Source: Streptomyces sp. CBMA291
GTDB taxonomy: Bacteria > Actinomycetota > Actinomycetes > Streptomycetales > Streptomycetaceae
Length of the DNA stretch: 64,000 nt
Assembly (NCBI RefSeq): GCF_014596525.1
Contig: NZ_MSJP01000061.1
Span: 1-64,000, forward strand
Reading direction: 5' to 3'
A program made the position numbers and the translations under genes. Position 1 is the first letter of the stretch. Every line of letters begins with the position of its first letter. Positions 39,473 to 48,475 of this stretch are shown piece after piece. The notes beneath the pieces are model-generated. The model worked only from the letters and a program-made list of their open reading frames with translations. It did not search any database and was not told the origin of the DNA.

Positions 39473-42019
39473 ATGCCGCCTTCCTCCGATACGAGTGCCC
39501 CCGACGGCCCCCGGCCGGTCCCCGCGCCCGGCTGGGAGCCGAGGGACCCCACCCTCGCCGCTCCCCCGCCCCCCGCCCCGAGACGCCGACCCCTCCGGCG
39601 GACCCTGCGCGTCCTGCTCGGCGCGTTCCTCCTCGGGACGCTGCTGCTCGTCGGCGCCTTCGTCGCGGGCTATCTCCTCGTGGAGATCCCGCCCGCCAAC
39701 TCGGCGGCCGTCGCCCAGTCGAACGTCTATCTGTACCGCGACGGCAGCACCCTCGCCCGGGACGGCGAGGTCAACCGCGAGAACGTACGGCTCGACCGCG
39801 TCCCGCCCGCCCTCCGGCAGGCGGTCCTCGCCGCCGAGGACCGCGACTTCCACACCTCGCGGGCGGTCGACCCCAAGGCGATGCTCCGCGCCGCCTGGAA
39901 CACCGTCACCGGCAAGGGCCGCCAGTCCGGCTCCACCATCACCCAGCAGTACGTCAAGAACTACTACCTGGGCCAGGAGCAGACCCTCAGCCGCAAGGTG
40001 AAGGAGTTCTTCATCGCGATCAAACTGGGCCGCGAGAAGAGCAAGGAGGAGATCCTCCAGGGCTATCTGAACACCAGTTACTTCGGCCGCAACGCCTACG
40101 GGGTCCAGGCCGCCGCCCGCGCCTACTACGGCAAGGACGTCGAGCGGCTCGACACCGCCGAAGGCGCGTACCTCGCCTCCCTCCTCAAGGCGCCCAGCGC
40201 CTACGACGTCACCACCCACCCCGAGAACCGCGCCACGGCCGTCGCCCGCTGGGATTACGTCCTCGACGGCATGGTCTCCGAGGGCTGGCTCGCCCCCGCC
40301 GCCCGCGCGGCCCTCCGCTTCCCCGCCCCCCAGACCGCCCGCCCCTCCACCGGACTCTCCGGCCAGCGCGGCTATCTCGTCCACGCCGTCGCCGACTTCC
40401 TGACCGGCCATGGCGTCGTCGACGAGAAGACCCTCGCCCGGGGCGGTTTCCGGATCACCACCACGCTCGACCCGGCCAAGCAAGAGGCGCTCGTCGACGC
40501 CGTAGAGGAGCGGGTCGTCTCCCGGCTCGACCCGACGCGCTTCCCCGCCGACCGGAACGTGCGCGTAGGGGCGGCGGCGGTCGACCCGGCCGACGGCAAG
40601 GTCCTCGCCATGTACGGCGGCGTCGACTACACCCGGCAGTACGTCAACAACGCGACCCGCCGTGACTACCAGGTCGGTTCCACTTTCAAACCCTTCGTCT
40701 TCACGGCGGCCGTGCAGAGCGGCGCCCAGACCCAGCGGGGCGAGCCGATCACCCCGTACACCGTGTACGACGGGAACAACCGGCGCCCGGTGGAAGGCTG
40801 GAACGGCAGCCCGTACGACCCCTCCAACGAGGACGACCGGAGCTACGGGGAGATCCCGGTGGGCACCGCCACCGATCTCTCTGTGAACACGGTTTACGCG
40901 CAGATGGCGGTCGACGTCGGTCCCGGGCACGTCCGGCGCACCGCCGTCGCCCTCGGCGTGCCCGGCTCCACACCCGACCTCACCGCCTCCCCCTCCATCG
41001 CGCTCGGTCCCGCCACCGCCAGCGTCCTCGACATGGCCACCGCGTACGCCACTCTCGCCGCGCACGGCCGGCACGGCGCAGCCACCCTGGTCGAACGGGT
41101 CGTCAAGGACGGGCAGGAGCTGCGGTCGCCGAAGGTCGGAACCCGGCAGGCGGTCAGCAGGGAGGCCGCCGACACGACCACGGCGATCCTGCGGAGCGTC
41201 GTCGACACGGGCACCGGGAAGGCCGCGCGGAGCGCCGGACGCCCGGCGGCGGGCAAGACCGGCACGGCGGAGGACGACAAGGCCGCCTGGTTCGCCGGGT
41301 ACACCCCGGAACTCGCGACCGTCGTCGCGCTGATGGGCCAGGACCCCGAGTCGGGCCACCAGGAGCCGCTGTACGGGGCGCTCGGGCAGCGCCGGATCAA
41401 CGGGGGCGGGTTGCCCGCCGAGATCTGGGCCGCCTTCACCCGGGAGGCACTGGCGGAGGACCCGCCCCAGGACTTCGACCTCCGGCTGATGCCGGGGGCG
41501 GAGGGGATGACGGCACGACAGGAGGGACCCGGGGGGCCGTTCGGTCCGTACGGCCCGTTCCGGCCGGGAGGCCCGGCGGGCGGGACGGACGGGGCGGCGG
41601 ATTCGCCTGTGACGGGAGAGGCGGGACCGCAGGCGGGGAGACGGCCGGGGTCGGGCCCGGGAGCGGGAACGGGCCCCGGGGGAAGGCCGGGCCCCGGACC
41701 GGGTCCGGGCGCGGGATGGGGGCCGGGACAGGGACAAGGTCCGGGAGGAGGCCCGGTTCCCGGATCGGGTACGGGACCAGGATCGGGCACGGAGCCGGGT
41801 ACCGGTTCGGGCGCGGGACCGGGTACGGGATCAGGATCGGGTACGGATCCGGGGCCAGGCACGGGGCCGGGTACGGGCGCGGGTCCCGGGGCGGCCCCGG
41901 GGGCGGGCGGCGGCGCGGAGGCGGGGCCGGGGCGGGACGCGGAAGCCGCGCCGCCCGACCCCTGGCCGTCCTTCGCCCCCGGCCCGCCCGGCGGCCCGCA
42001 GCCGCCCCGGGGCCCGTAG
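39473..42019 (+). CDS. Bifunctional penicillin-binding protein (transglycosylase/transpeptidase)
   Basis: An 848-residue class A PBP. A Pro-rich cytoplasmic leader precedes one span (LLGAFLLGTLLLVGAFVAGYLLV). The glycosyltransferase domain (about 85-270) has EDRDFHTSRAVDPKAML, GSTITQQYVKNYYL and EILQGYLNTSYFGRNAYGVQ. The transpeptidase domain has SxxK in GSTFKPF, SxN in DLSVNTV and KTG in AGKTGTAED. The last ~150 residues are almost pure Gly/Pro/Ala/Thr (PGSGTGPGSGTEPG), a disordered tail of unusual length. It polymerises and cross-links peptidoglycan outside the membrane. Confidence 0.92.
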   Translation: MPPSSDTSAPDGPRPVPAPGWEPRDPTLAAPPPPAPRRRPLRRTLRVLLGAFLLGTLLLVGAFVAGYLLVEIPPANSAAVAQSNVYLYRDGSTLARDGEVNRENVRLDRVPPALRQAVLAAEDRDFHTSRAVDPKAMLRAAWNTVTGKGRQSGSTITQQYVKNYYLGQEQTLSRKVKEFFIAIKLGREKSKEEILQGYLNTSYFGRNAYGVQAAARAYYGKDVERLDTAEGAYLASLLKAPSAYDVTTHPENRATAVARWDYVLDGMVSEGWLAPAARAALRFPAPQTARPSTGLSGQRGYLVHAVADFLTGHGVVDEKTLARGGFRITTTLDPAKQEALVDAVEERVVSRLDPTRFPADRNVRVGAAAVDPADGKVLAMYGGVDYTRQYVNNATRRDYQVGSTFKPFVFTAAVQSGAQTQRGEPITPYTVYDGNNRRPVEGWNGSPYDPSNEDDRSYGEIPVGTATDLSVNTVYAQMAVDVGPGHVRRTAVALGVPGSTPDLTASPSIALGPATASVLDMATAYATLAAHGRHGAATLVERVVKDGQELRSPKVGTRQAVSREAADTTTAILRSVVDTGTGKAARSAGRPAAGKTGTAEDDKAAWFAGYTPELATVVALMGQDPESGHQEPLYGALGQRRINGGGLPAEIWAAFTREALAEDPPQDFDLRLMPGAEGMTARQEGPGGPFGPYGPFRPGGPAGGTDGAADSPVTGEAGPQAGRRPGSGPGAGTGPGGRPGPGPGPGAGWGPGQGQGPGGGPVPGSGTGPGSGTEPGTGSGAGPGTGSGSGTDPGPGTGPGTGAGPGAAPGAGGGAEAGPGRDAEAAPPDPWPSFAPGPPGGPQPPRGP

Positions 42020-42391
42020 GGCCGGTGAGCGGCTGGCGAACGACCGGGTGAGCGGCTGGAGGGAGAAACGGCGAGCGGCCGACGAGCGACCGGGCGGGCG
42101 GCCGGGTGAGCGGCCAGGGGAGAAACGGCGAGCGGCCGACGAGCGACCGGAGGCGCAAACGGTGAACGGCCGGGTGAGCGACCGGTGCGGGCCGCCCGGA
42201 CGGAAGGCCCAGGCCAGGGCCACCCAGGTCAGGCCGCCCCGGTCAGGGCCACCCAGGTCAGGCCACCCCGGTCAGGACCACCCAGGTCAGGCCACCCCGG
42301 TCAGGACCACCCAGGTCAGGCCACCCCGGTCAGAACCCCGTGCCAAGTCCCCACGCGGCAACCCTGCGTTCAGGCCCCGCAGTGACCCCGG
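42020..42391. repeat. Intergenic repeats, including a 29-bp unit in four copies (42218-42333)
   Basis: The first half (42045-42150) has two copies of a ~60-base block with GAGAAACGGCGAGCGGCC and GACGAGCGACCGG. The second half has four adjacent 29-base units, close to GACCACCCAGGTCAGG plus CCACCCCGGTCAG, the last two identical. No gene is supported in this gap between the PBP and gdx. Confidence 0.8.
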
Positions 42392-42712
42392 TCAGTGCCC
42401 CGAGGTCGCCTTCAGGCCGACCACGGCGACCAGGAGCAGGGAGACGAAGAAGATCCGGGCGGCGGTCACGGGCTCGCCCAGGATCACCATGCCGAGTACC
42501 GCCGCGCCCGCCGCGCCGATGCCGACCCAGACGCCGTACGCCGTGCCGATGGGCAGCGTCTTGGCCGCCTGGGAGAGCAGGACCATGGAGGCGACGATGC
42601 CGAGACCGGTGAAGACACTGGGCCAGAGCCGGGTGAAGCCGTCGGTGTACTTCATCCCGATCGACCAGCCGACTTCGAGCAGACCCGCGATGATCAGAAG
42701 AACCCAGGCCAT
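42392..42712 (-). CDS. sugE: SMR family guanidinium exporter (Gdx/SugE)
   Basis: A 106-residue four-span small multidrug resistance protein. The signature is AGLLEVGWSIGMKYTDGF with the essential Glu13; later KTLPIGTAYGVWVGIGAAGAAVLGM is the SugE/Gdx-type second and third span. Members of this subgroup export guanidinium in exchange for protons. The assignment is strengthened by a guanidine-III riboswitch in the leader. GGAGGTG lies 9-15 bases before ATG 42712. Confidence 0.9.
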   Translation of the reverse strand: MAWVLLIIAGLLEVGWSIGMKYTDGFTRLWPSVFTGLGIVASMVLLSQAAKTLPIGTAYGVWVGIGAAGAAVLGMVILGEPVTAARIFFVSLLLVAVVGLKATSGH

Positions 42713-42747
42713 GACGACGACACCTCCGAGAGACGGAAAACAGGGAT

Positions 42748-42789
42748 GCGTCGTCTTGTCGGGATCCCGGTACGGCGCGTCTCGTCGGG
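42748..42789 (-). ncRNA. Guanidine-III (ykkC-III) riboswitch
   Basis: Read on the minus strand, the leader of the exporter contains CCCGACGAGACGCGCCGTACC followed closely by CCCGACAAGACGACGC. This matches the ykkC-III pattern (GACGAGGUGCGCCGUACC, then GACAAGACGGCGC) nearly base for base, including the pseudoknot halves. It ends about 35 bases before the start codon, close to the ribosome site, so translational control is likely: guanidine binding should turn on the exporter. Confidence 0.9.
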
Positions 42790-42815
42790 TGGAATCAGGC
42801 TAGCAAAGAACGGCG

Positions 42816-42849
42816 ACGGGCCCTGGTGACACTGGTCACCAGGGCCCGT
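42816..42849 (-). terminator. Hairpin terminator after the GroES-like gene
   Basis: Perfect 15-base arms (ACGGGCCCTGGTGAC and its complement) with an ACTG loop, 15 bases past the GroES-like stop. It separates that gene from the riboswitch-controlled exporter. Confidence 0.8.
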
Positions 42850-42863
42850 AGGGTGCTTCGCTC

Positions 42864-43202
42864 TTACAAATAGAGGCCGGTCGAGTCCGAGGTCCCCTGG
42901 AAGCGGTCGGCGGCCACCGCGTGCAGATCGCGCTCCCGCATCAGGACGTACGCGGTTCCGCGCACCTCGACCTCGGCGCGGTCCTCGGGGTCGTACAGGA
43001 CCCGGTCGCCGATCTCCACGGTCCGGACGTTCTGGCCGACCGCGACGACCTCGGCCCAGGCCAGCCGACGGCCGACGGCCGCGGTCGCCGGGATCAGGAT
43101 GCCGCCACCGGAGCGCCGCTCCCCCTCCGGGGAGTCGGTACGGACCAGGACCCGGTCGTGCAGCATCCGGATGGGCAGCTTGTCGTGCGTGTTCTCGCTC
43201 AC
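42864..43202 (-). CDS. GroES-like co-chaperonin family protein
   Basis: A 112-residue Cpn10-fold protein: LPIRMLHDRVLVRTDSPEGERRSGGGILIP, AEVVAVGQNV, EIGDRVLYDPEDRAEVEVRG. The mobile-loop region (ERRSGGGILIPATAAVGRR) is present, but the C-terminus is longer than that of GroES. It lies apart from groEL, so it is a paralog and not the housekeeping groES. It is a single-gene transcript ending in the hairpin at 42816-42849. Confidence 0.82.
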   Translation of the reverse strand: MSENTHDKLPIRMLHDRVLVRTDSPEGERRSGGGILIPATAAVGRRLAWAEVVAVGQNVRTVEIGDRVLYDPEDRAEVEVRGTAYVLMRERDLHAVAADRFQGTSDSTGLYL

Positions 43203-43248
43203 GGAGTGAACCTACCCGTCCGGGCGTGACGCCCGTGGCCGGGAGGCG

Positions 43249-43587
43249 TCATCCCTTGCCCTCGCGGGAGGACGACTCCTTACGCGAGGAGGACACGAGG
43301 AGTCCGACGACGGCCACGGCGACGAGCGCGGCGGGCAGCACGCGGTCCATCCGGGGGGCCCCGTCCTCATGGGTGAAACGTGCCTTCACATCCGAGACGA
43401 CGCGGTTGACGGCGACGAAGGCGCGTCCCGCGGTCTGGTCGACCGTCGAGGCGACCTTTGCCTTCGCGTCGCCGATGATCGTCTTGGGGTGCACCCGCAT
43501 GCCGATCTCGTCGAGAGTGACGGCGAGCTGCTCGCGCCGGCGGACGATGTCCGCCTCGATCTGCGCAGGGGTCCTGGCGTCCGACAC
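43249..43587 (-). CDS. DUF3618 membrane protein
   Basis: A 112-residue protein with the DUF3618 N-terminus RTPAQIEADIVRRREQLAVTLDEIGMRVHPK, then an amphipathic middle and one span near the C-terminus (VLPAALVAVAVVGLLVS) followed by a charged Ser/Lys tail. The likely topology is a cytoplasmic N-terminus with a tail anchor. Function is unknown; it is divergent from bcp across a 143-base gap. Confidence 0.85.
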   Translation of the reverse strand: MSDARTPAQIEADIVRRREQLAVTLDEIGMRVHPKTIIGDAKAKVASTVDQTAGRAFVAVNRVVSDVKARFTHEDGAPRMDRVLPAALVAVAVVGLLVSSSRKESSSREGKG

Positions 43588-43730
43588 CGCGCTGCCTCCG
43601 TAGTCGTGATCCGGTCGTCGACCGGTTCGTGATCGGTCCTTGTGGACAGTCTGTCAGCTCTGTCGCCGTCGGGCCGTCCCCGACCCCCATTAGGCTCTCA
43701 TCGCGTACGCGAACAATCCCGAGGAGAGCC

Positions 43731-44198
43731 ATGAGCGAGCGACTAGAGCCCGGCGACACCGCCCCCGCCTTCACCCTGCCCGACGCGGACGGCAACGAGG
43801 TCTCCCTCGGCGACCACAAGGGCCGCAAGGTCATCGTCTACTTCTACCCGGCGGCGCTCACCCCCGGCTGCACCAAGCAGGCCTGCGACTTCACGGACAA
43901 CCTGGACGTCCTCGCGGCGGCGGGCTACGACGTCATCGGCGTCTCGCCGGACAAGCCGGAGAAGCTGGCGAAGTTCCGCGAGAAGGAGAACCTCCGGGTC
44001 ACCCTGGTCGGCGACCCGGAGAAGAGCACCCTGGAGGCGTACGGCGCCTTCGGCGAGAAGAAGCTGTACGGCAAGACGGTGACGGGTGTCATCCGCTCCA
44101 CGATCGTCGTCGACGAGGAAGGCAAGGTCGAACACGCCTTCTACAACGTGAAGGCCACCGGCCATGTCGCCAAGATCATCAGGGACCTGGGCATCTGA
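43731..44198 (+). CDS. bcp: Thioredoxin-dependent thiol peroxidase (peroxiredoxin Q)
   Basis: A 155-residue peroxiredoxin that reduces hydroperoxides with electrons from thioredoxin. The motif FYPAALTPGCTKQACDF has the peroxidatic Cys47 and a resolving Cys52 five residues later, the PrxQ arrangement. IRSTIVVDEEGKVEHAFYNVKATGH is the typical C-terminal part. GAGGAG precedes ATG 43731. It is transcribed towards the tRNA gene. Confidence 0.92.
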   Translation: MSERLEPGDTAPAFTLPDADGNEVSLGDHKGRKVIVYFYPAALTPGCTKQACDFTDNLDVLAAAGYDVIGVSPDKPEKLAKFREKENLRVTLVGDPEKSTLEAYGAFGEKKLYGKTVTGVIRSTIVVDEEGKVEHAFYNVKATGHVAKIIRDLGI

Positions 44199-44259
44199 TC
44201 ACGAGGTGTCGCGATGGGGCAGACCCGTTTCCCTCGGGGCAGTAAGGTAGTCGCCGTCT

Positions 44260-44334
44260 GGGCCCGTACCCCAGCTGGCCAGAGGGCGCCGGTTTAGGTC
44301 CGGTGTGTCGTGGGTTCGAGTCCCACCGGGCCCA
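44260..44334 (+). tRNA. tRNA, anticodon UAG (Leu-like) with short variable loop
   Basis: 75 nt. Acceptor GGGCCCG pairs with CGGGCCC, and A44334 is the discriminator. The D-arm has a 3-bp CCC/GGG stem with loop AGCTGGCCAGA. The anticodon arm GCCGG-TTTAGGT-CCGGT gives UAG, and the T-arm is GTGGG-TTCGAGT-CCCAC. The D-arm shape and anticodon are those of tRNA-Leu, but the variable loop is only GTGTC, without the long class II arm. There is no encoded CCA. It may be a functional atypical Leu tRNA or a decaying copy. Confidence 0.8.
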
Positions 44335-44341
44335 CGTCGAC

Positions 44342-44373
44342 GGGCGCGGCTCCCTCCGGGGGCCGCGCCCTTT
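44342..44373 (+). terminator. Terminator after the tRNA
   Basis: GGGCGCGGC and GCCGCGCCC flank an 11-base loop and are followed by TTT, eight bases after the tRNA. It may also serve the convergent rdgB gene. Confidence 0.75.
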
Positions 44374-44399
44374 GCCGTCGTCGTACCGGCCGCCGGACC

Positions 44400-45002
44400 T
44401 CAGCCCAGCAGCTCCCGTACCACCGGCACCAGCGCGCGGAAGGCCTTGCCCCGGTGGCTGATGGCGTTCTTCTCCGCCGGGGTCAGTTCGGCGCAGGTGC
44501 GGTCGTAGCCGGTGGGCTGGAGGATCGGGTCGTAGCCGAAGCCGTTGGTGCCGGCCGGGGCGGAGCGGAGGGTGCCTTCCATCCGGCCCTCCACCACGCG
44601 TTCCGTGCCGTCCGGGAGGGCGAGGGCCGCCGCGCAGGCGAAGTGGGCGGCGCGGTGTTCCTCGGCGATGTCTCCCAGCTGGGCGAGGAGCAGGTCCAGG
44701 TTGGCGCGGTCGTCGCCGTGGGTGCCGGACCAGCGGGCGGAGAAGATGCCGGGTGCTCCGTTGAGGACGTCGACGCAGAGGCCCGAGTCGTCGGCGACGG
44801 CGGGCAGGCCGGTGGCCTGGGCCAGCGCGTGGGCCTTGAGCAGGGCGTTCTCCGCGAAGGTGACGCCGGTTTCCTTGACGTCGGGGATCTCGGGGTACGC
44901 GTCCGCGCCGACGAGTTCGAGGTCGAGGCCCGCGTCGGCGAGGATCGCGTGGAGTTCGGTGATCTTGCCCGCGTTGCGGGTGGCGAGGATCAGACGGGTC
45001 AT
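44400..45002 (-). CDS. rdgB: RdgB/HAM1 non-canonical purine NTP pyrophosphatase
   Basis: A 200-residue enzyme that hydrolyses dITP/XTP to monophosphates and so cleans the nucleotide pool. Motifs: ILATRNAGKITELHAIL at the N-terminus, ENALLKAHALAQATGLPAVADDSGLCVDVLNGAPGIFSARW (segment about 51-91), GFGYDPIL and AEKNAISHRGKAF. The length is normal. It follows rph and a lipoprotein gene on the same strand, in line with the common actinobacterial rph-rdgB linkage. Confidence 0.93.
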   Translation of the reverse strand: MTRLILATRNAGKITELHAILADAGLDLELVGADAYPEIPDVKETGVTFAENALLKAHALAQATGLPAVADDSGLCVDVLNGAPGIFSARWSGTHGDDRANLDLLLAQLGDIAEEHRAAHFACAAALALPDGTERVVEGRMEGTLRSAPAGTNGFGYDPILQPTGYDRTCAELTPAEKNAISHRGKAFRALVPVVRELLG

Positions 45003-45039
45003 GCCCCGATTATCCCGAGGCGTCCGTCCCGGAGTGCGT

Positions 45040-45420
45040 TCACCCCGGGGTGCAGACCTTGGCCACTTCGCCGGCCGCTTCGGTGATGGGGGTGATGTCG
45101 GGGGTGGCGTCGCCGTTCTTCACGGCGGTACGGACGCTGTCGACGCCCTTGGTGAGGTCGTCGACCGCCTTGGCGAGGTCGGCGTTGTCCGTGGTGTCCT
45201 TGAGTTTGCCGAGTTCCTCGGAGATGGAGTTCAGCGACTCCTCGATCCGCGTCGGGTCGTTCGAGGCGTCGGAGACGGCCTGTTGGAGATGGTCGACGCT
45301 GGTGGCGATCGCGTCGGCGGTCTTGACGCAGTCCATGGCGGTGTCGAGGGCTCCGCAGCCGCTCAGGACGGTGGCGAGTGCGACCGCCGTGGCCGCGGCG
45401 AGTGCGAGACGGCGCTTCAA
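45040..45420 (-). CDS. Small lipoprotein
   Basis: A 126-residue protein from TTG 45420, which is preceded by GGGAGGAC. The signal peptide ends in lipobox VLSGCG (Cys22). The mature part is helical and acidic (HLQQAVSDASNDPTRIEESLNSISEEL, segment about 45-71) and probably forms a short coiled coil. It ends AGEVAKVCTPG with a second cysteine that could pair with Cys31. It lies between rph and rdgB. Function is unknown. Confidence 0.78.
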   Translation of the reverse strand: MKRRLALAAATAVALATVLSGCGALDTAMDCVKTADAIATSVDHLQQAVSDASNDPTRIEESLNSISEELGKLKDTTDNADLAKAVDDLTKGVDSVRTAVKNGDATPDITPITEAAGEVAKVCTPG

Positions 45421-45654
45421 GTCGGGTCCTCCCCCGGTGCGTGACGCCCGCACCGGGCGTCGGATGCGGGCGCACGGATCGTAGCCGCGCGCCCGCTTTT
45501 CCGACAGGACGCCGTCGGGGGACCGGCGGTTGCCCCGGCGCGTACCCCTCGGCGCGTACCTCCCGGGCACGCGCCGCCGGGGCCTGCCGCCAGGGCCTGA
45601 CGTCGGGACCTGCTGTCAGGACCGGTCGTCAGGACCTGTCGTCAGGACCTGTCG

Positions 45655-46386
<732 letters not shown>

Positions 46387-46409
46387 GCGACGAGCGTAGC
46401 CGTACGGCA

Positions 46410-46445
46410 CGAGGGGCCCGTTCCGGCGACGGAACGGGCCCCTCG
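46410..46445 (-). terminator. Terminator of nagF
   Basis: Perfect 16-base arms (CGAGGGGCCCGTTCCG and its complement) with a GCGA tetraloop, 28 bases past the nagF stop and before rph. Confidence 0.8.
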
Positions 46446-46473
46446 GTGTGCTGGGGCAGCCGGGCGCGGCTGC

Positions 46474-46707
46474 TTACATCATGTCTTCGATGTCCGCGGC
46501 GATCGGGTCCGCGTCGGTGCCGATGACGACCTGGATGGCGGTGCCCATCTTGACGACGCCGTGGGCGCCGGCGGCCTTGAGGGCGGCCTCGTCGACCTTG
46601 CTCGGGTCGATGACCTCGGTGCGCAGACGGGTGATGCAGCCCTCGACCTCTTCGATGTTCTCGATGCCGCCGAGGCCGGCGACGATCTTCTCAGCCTTGC
46701 TGGCCAT
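46474..46707 (-). CDS. nagF: PTS EIIB component for N-acetylglucosamine (NagF)
   Basis: A 77-residue glucose-type EIIB domain: KIVAGLGGIENIEEVEGCITRLRTEVID, with the phosphorylated cysteine in the EGCITRLR motif, and a helix-strand end MGTAIQVVIGTDADPIA. It passes phosphate from EIIA to the incoming sugar through NagE2. The gene is divergent from nagE1, as in S. coelicolor, and the gap carries a dre site. AGGGAG precedes ATG 46707. Confidence 0.92.
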   Translation of the reverse strand: MASKAEKIVAGLGGIENIEEVEGCITRLRTEVIDPSKVDEAALKAAGAHGVVKMGTAIQVVIGTDADPIAADIEDMM

Positions 46708-46878
46708 GTGTCTCTCCCTGTCCGTTCCGTTCGCGAAACGCGAATCTCGGCGCACCTGCGGTCCGCTTTGTCACGGTAACCCACGGTTGGCCCAACTTCA
46801 CGAGCGAGTGCCGCCGTTCTGCCGAATGATGACGATCAACGGCGGCCTGTCCTCTGTGGGCTCCCGGAGCCTATCGCA

Positions 46879-46894
46879 AGTGGTCTACACCAGT
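46879..46894. promoter_or_regulatory. dre site (DasR operator) between nagF and nagE1
   Basis: AGTGGTCTACACCAGT matches the DasR-responsive element consensus ACTGGTCTAGACCACT apart from the tolerated second/fifteenth bases and one central base. It is placed to repress nagE1 and possibly nagF until glucosamine-6-phosphate accumulates. Confidence 0.85.
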
Positions 46895-46941
46895 TCACAA
46901 CGAGACGCGGACCCGGCTTGTTCCGGACAGGAAGGACGCCG

Positions 46942-48240
46942 ATGAGTACCGAAAGCGCTGCGGCGGGGCGGAAGAAGTCCTGGGGCGGCGGACTCTTCCA
47001 GGGGCTCCAGAAGATGGGCCGGAGCCTTCAGCTGCCCATCGCCGTGCTGCCCGCCGCCGGCATCATCAACCGGCTCGGGCAGCCCGATGTCTTCGGCGCC
47101 GAAGGTCTCGGCTGGGACGACATCGCCAAGGTGATGTCCGGCGCGGGCGGCGCCCTGCTCGACGGCAGCCTCGGGCTGCCGCTGCTGTTCTGCATCGGCG
47201 TCTCGATCGGCATGGCGAAGAAGTCGGACGGTTCGACCGCGCTCGCCGCCGTGGTCGGCTTCCTCGTCTACTACACGGTCCTGCGCCAGTTCCCGAAGGA
47301 CTGCCCGACCGGCACGAAGGACGTCGGGGGCGGCTGCCTGGGCGCGGCCGACACCTTCGCCGGGTACACGTACCAGAACCCCGGGGTCTTCGGCGGCATC
47401 CTGATGGGCCTGTTCGCCGCCTATCTGTGGCAGCGGTTCCACCGCACCAAGCTGGTCGACTGGCTCGGCTTCTTCAACGGGCGCCGCCTCGTCCCGATCA
47501 TCATGGCCTTCGTCGGCATCGCCTTCGCCGCGCTCTGCCTGTGGATCTGGCCGCCGATCGGCGACGCCCTGGAGAGCTTCAGCGACTGGCTGGTCGGGCT
47601 CGGCGCCTGGGGCTCGGGCATCTTCGGCGTCGCGAACCGCGCCCTGCTCGTGATCGGTCTGCATCAGTTCCTGAACGTGCCCGTCTGGTTCCAGTTCGGT
47701 TCGTTCACGAAGCCGGACGGCACGGTGGTCCACGGTGACATCAGCATGTTCCTCGCGGGCGACCCGAACGCGGGTCAGTTCACCTCGGGCTTCTTCCCGA
47801 TCATGATGTTCGCCCTCCCGGCGGCGGCGCTCGCGATCACCCACTGCGCCAAGCCGCACCGGCGCAAGGAGGTCGGCGGTCTGATGCTCTCGGTGGCCCT
47901 GACCTCGTTCGTCACCGGCATCACGGAGCCGCTGGAGTACTCGTTCCTCTTCATCGCGCCGCTGCTCTACGCGATCCACGCGGTGCTCACGGGTGTGTCG
48001 ATGGCGCTGACCTGGGCGTTCGGCGTGAAGGACGGCTTCAGCTTCTCGGCCGGCCTGATCGACTACCTGATCAACTGGAATCTGGCGACGAAACCCTGGC
48101 TGATCATTCCGATCGGTCTCGGATTCGCGATCGTGTACTACGTGATCTTCCGGTTCGCGATCATCAAGTTCAATCTGCCGACCCCGGGGCGCGAGCCCGA
48201 GGAGGTGGAGAAGGAGATGGAGCGTGACAACGTCAAGTGA
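46942..48240 (+). CDS. nagE1: PTS EIIC transporter, NagE1 paralog
   Basis: A 432-residue membrane EIIC domain of the GlcNAc/glucose family, about ten spans. Hallmarks are QKMGRSLQLPIAVLPAAGIINRLG, LVDWLGFFNGRRLVPIIMAF, GLHQFLNVPVWFQFG and the sugar-site segment SFVTGITEPLEYSFLFIAPLLYAIH (about 324-348). It has no fused EIIA or EIIB. In S. coelicolor NagE2 is the main GlcNAc carrier, while the role of NagE1 is less clear. GGAAGGA precedes ATG 46942. Confidence 0.9.
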   Translation: MSTESAAAGRKKSWGGGLFQGLQKMGRSLQLPIAVLPAAGIINRLGQPDVFGAEGLGWDDIAKVMSGAGGALLDGSLGLPLLFCIGVSIGMAKKSDGSTALAAVVGFLVYYTVLRQFPKDCPTGTKDVGGGCLGAADTFAGYTYQNPGVFGGILMGLFAAYLWQRFHRTKLVDWLGFFNGRRLVPIIMAFVGIAFAALCLWIWPPIGDALESFSDWLVGLGAWGSGIFGVANRALLVIGLHQFLNVPVWFQFGSFTKPDGTVVHGDISMFLAGDPNAGQFTSGFFPIMMFALPAAALAITHCAKPHRRKEVGGLMLSVALTSFVTGITEPLEYSFLFIAPLLYAIHAVLTGVSMALTWAFGVKDGFSFSAGLIDYLINWNLATKPWLIIPIGLGFAIVYYVIFRFAIIKFNLPTPGREPEEVEKEMERDNVK

Positions 48241-48354
48241 CCCGGCGCCCTCCCGGCCATAAGGCCGCTTGACTTCCCGCAGTACGACCATCCGATCTAC
48301 CGCCGTACGGCCGCCCGCCCGCAGGGCTTTCGGCCCTGCGCGCACGGCCCCCGG

Positions 48355-48386
48355 AAGGCCCCTGGACCCCAGTGTCCAGGGGCCTT
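48355..48386 (+). terminator. Terminator of nagE1
   Basis: AAGGCCCCTGGAC and GTCCAGGGGCCTT form a 13-base stem with a CCCAGT loop, followed by TTCG. A smaller GCAGGGC/GCCCTGC hairpin lies just upstream (48321-48338). Confidence 0.8.
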
Positions 48387-48458
48387 TCGTCGTTCGTCAC
48401 GAACGGTGACCACACCTCGGAAATTCGTAGGTTCCTTATCTAAGTCTCACGTGCTAAA

Positions 48459-48474
48459 ACTGGTCTACACCACT
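48459..48474 (+). promoter_or_regulatory. dre site 1 upstream of nagE2
   Basis: ACTGGTCTACACCACT differs from the dre consensus at one central base. It is one of two adjacent DasR sites about 100 bases before nagE2. Confidence 0.9.
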
Positions 48475-48475
48475 C

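Noticed and set aside
42218..42333. Possible CRISPR array (29-bp repeats)
   Set aside because: The four units are directly adjacent with no spacers, so it is a minisatellite.
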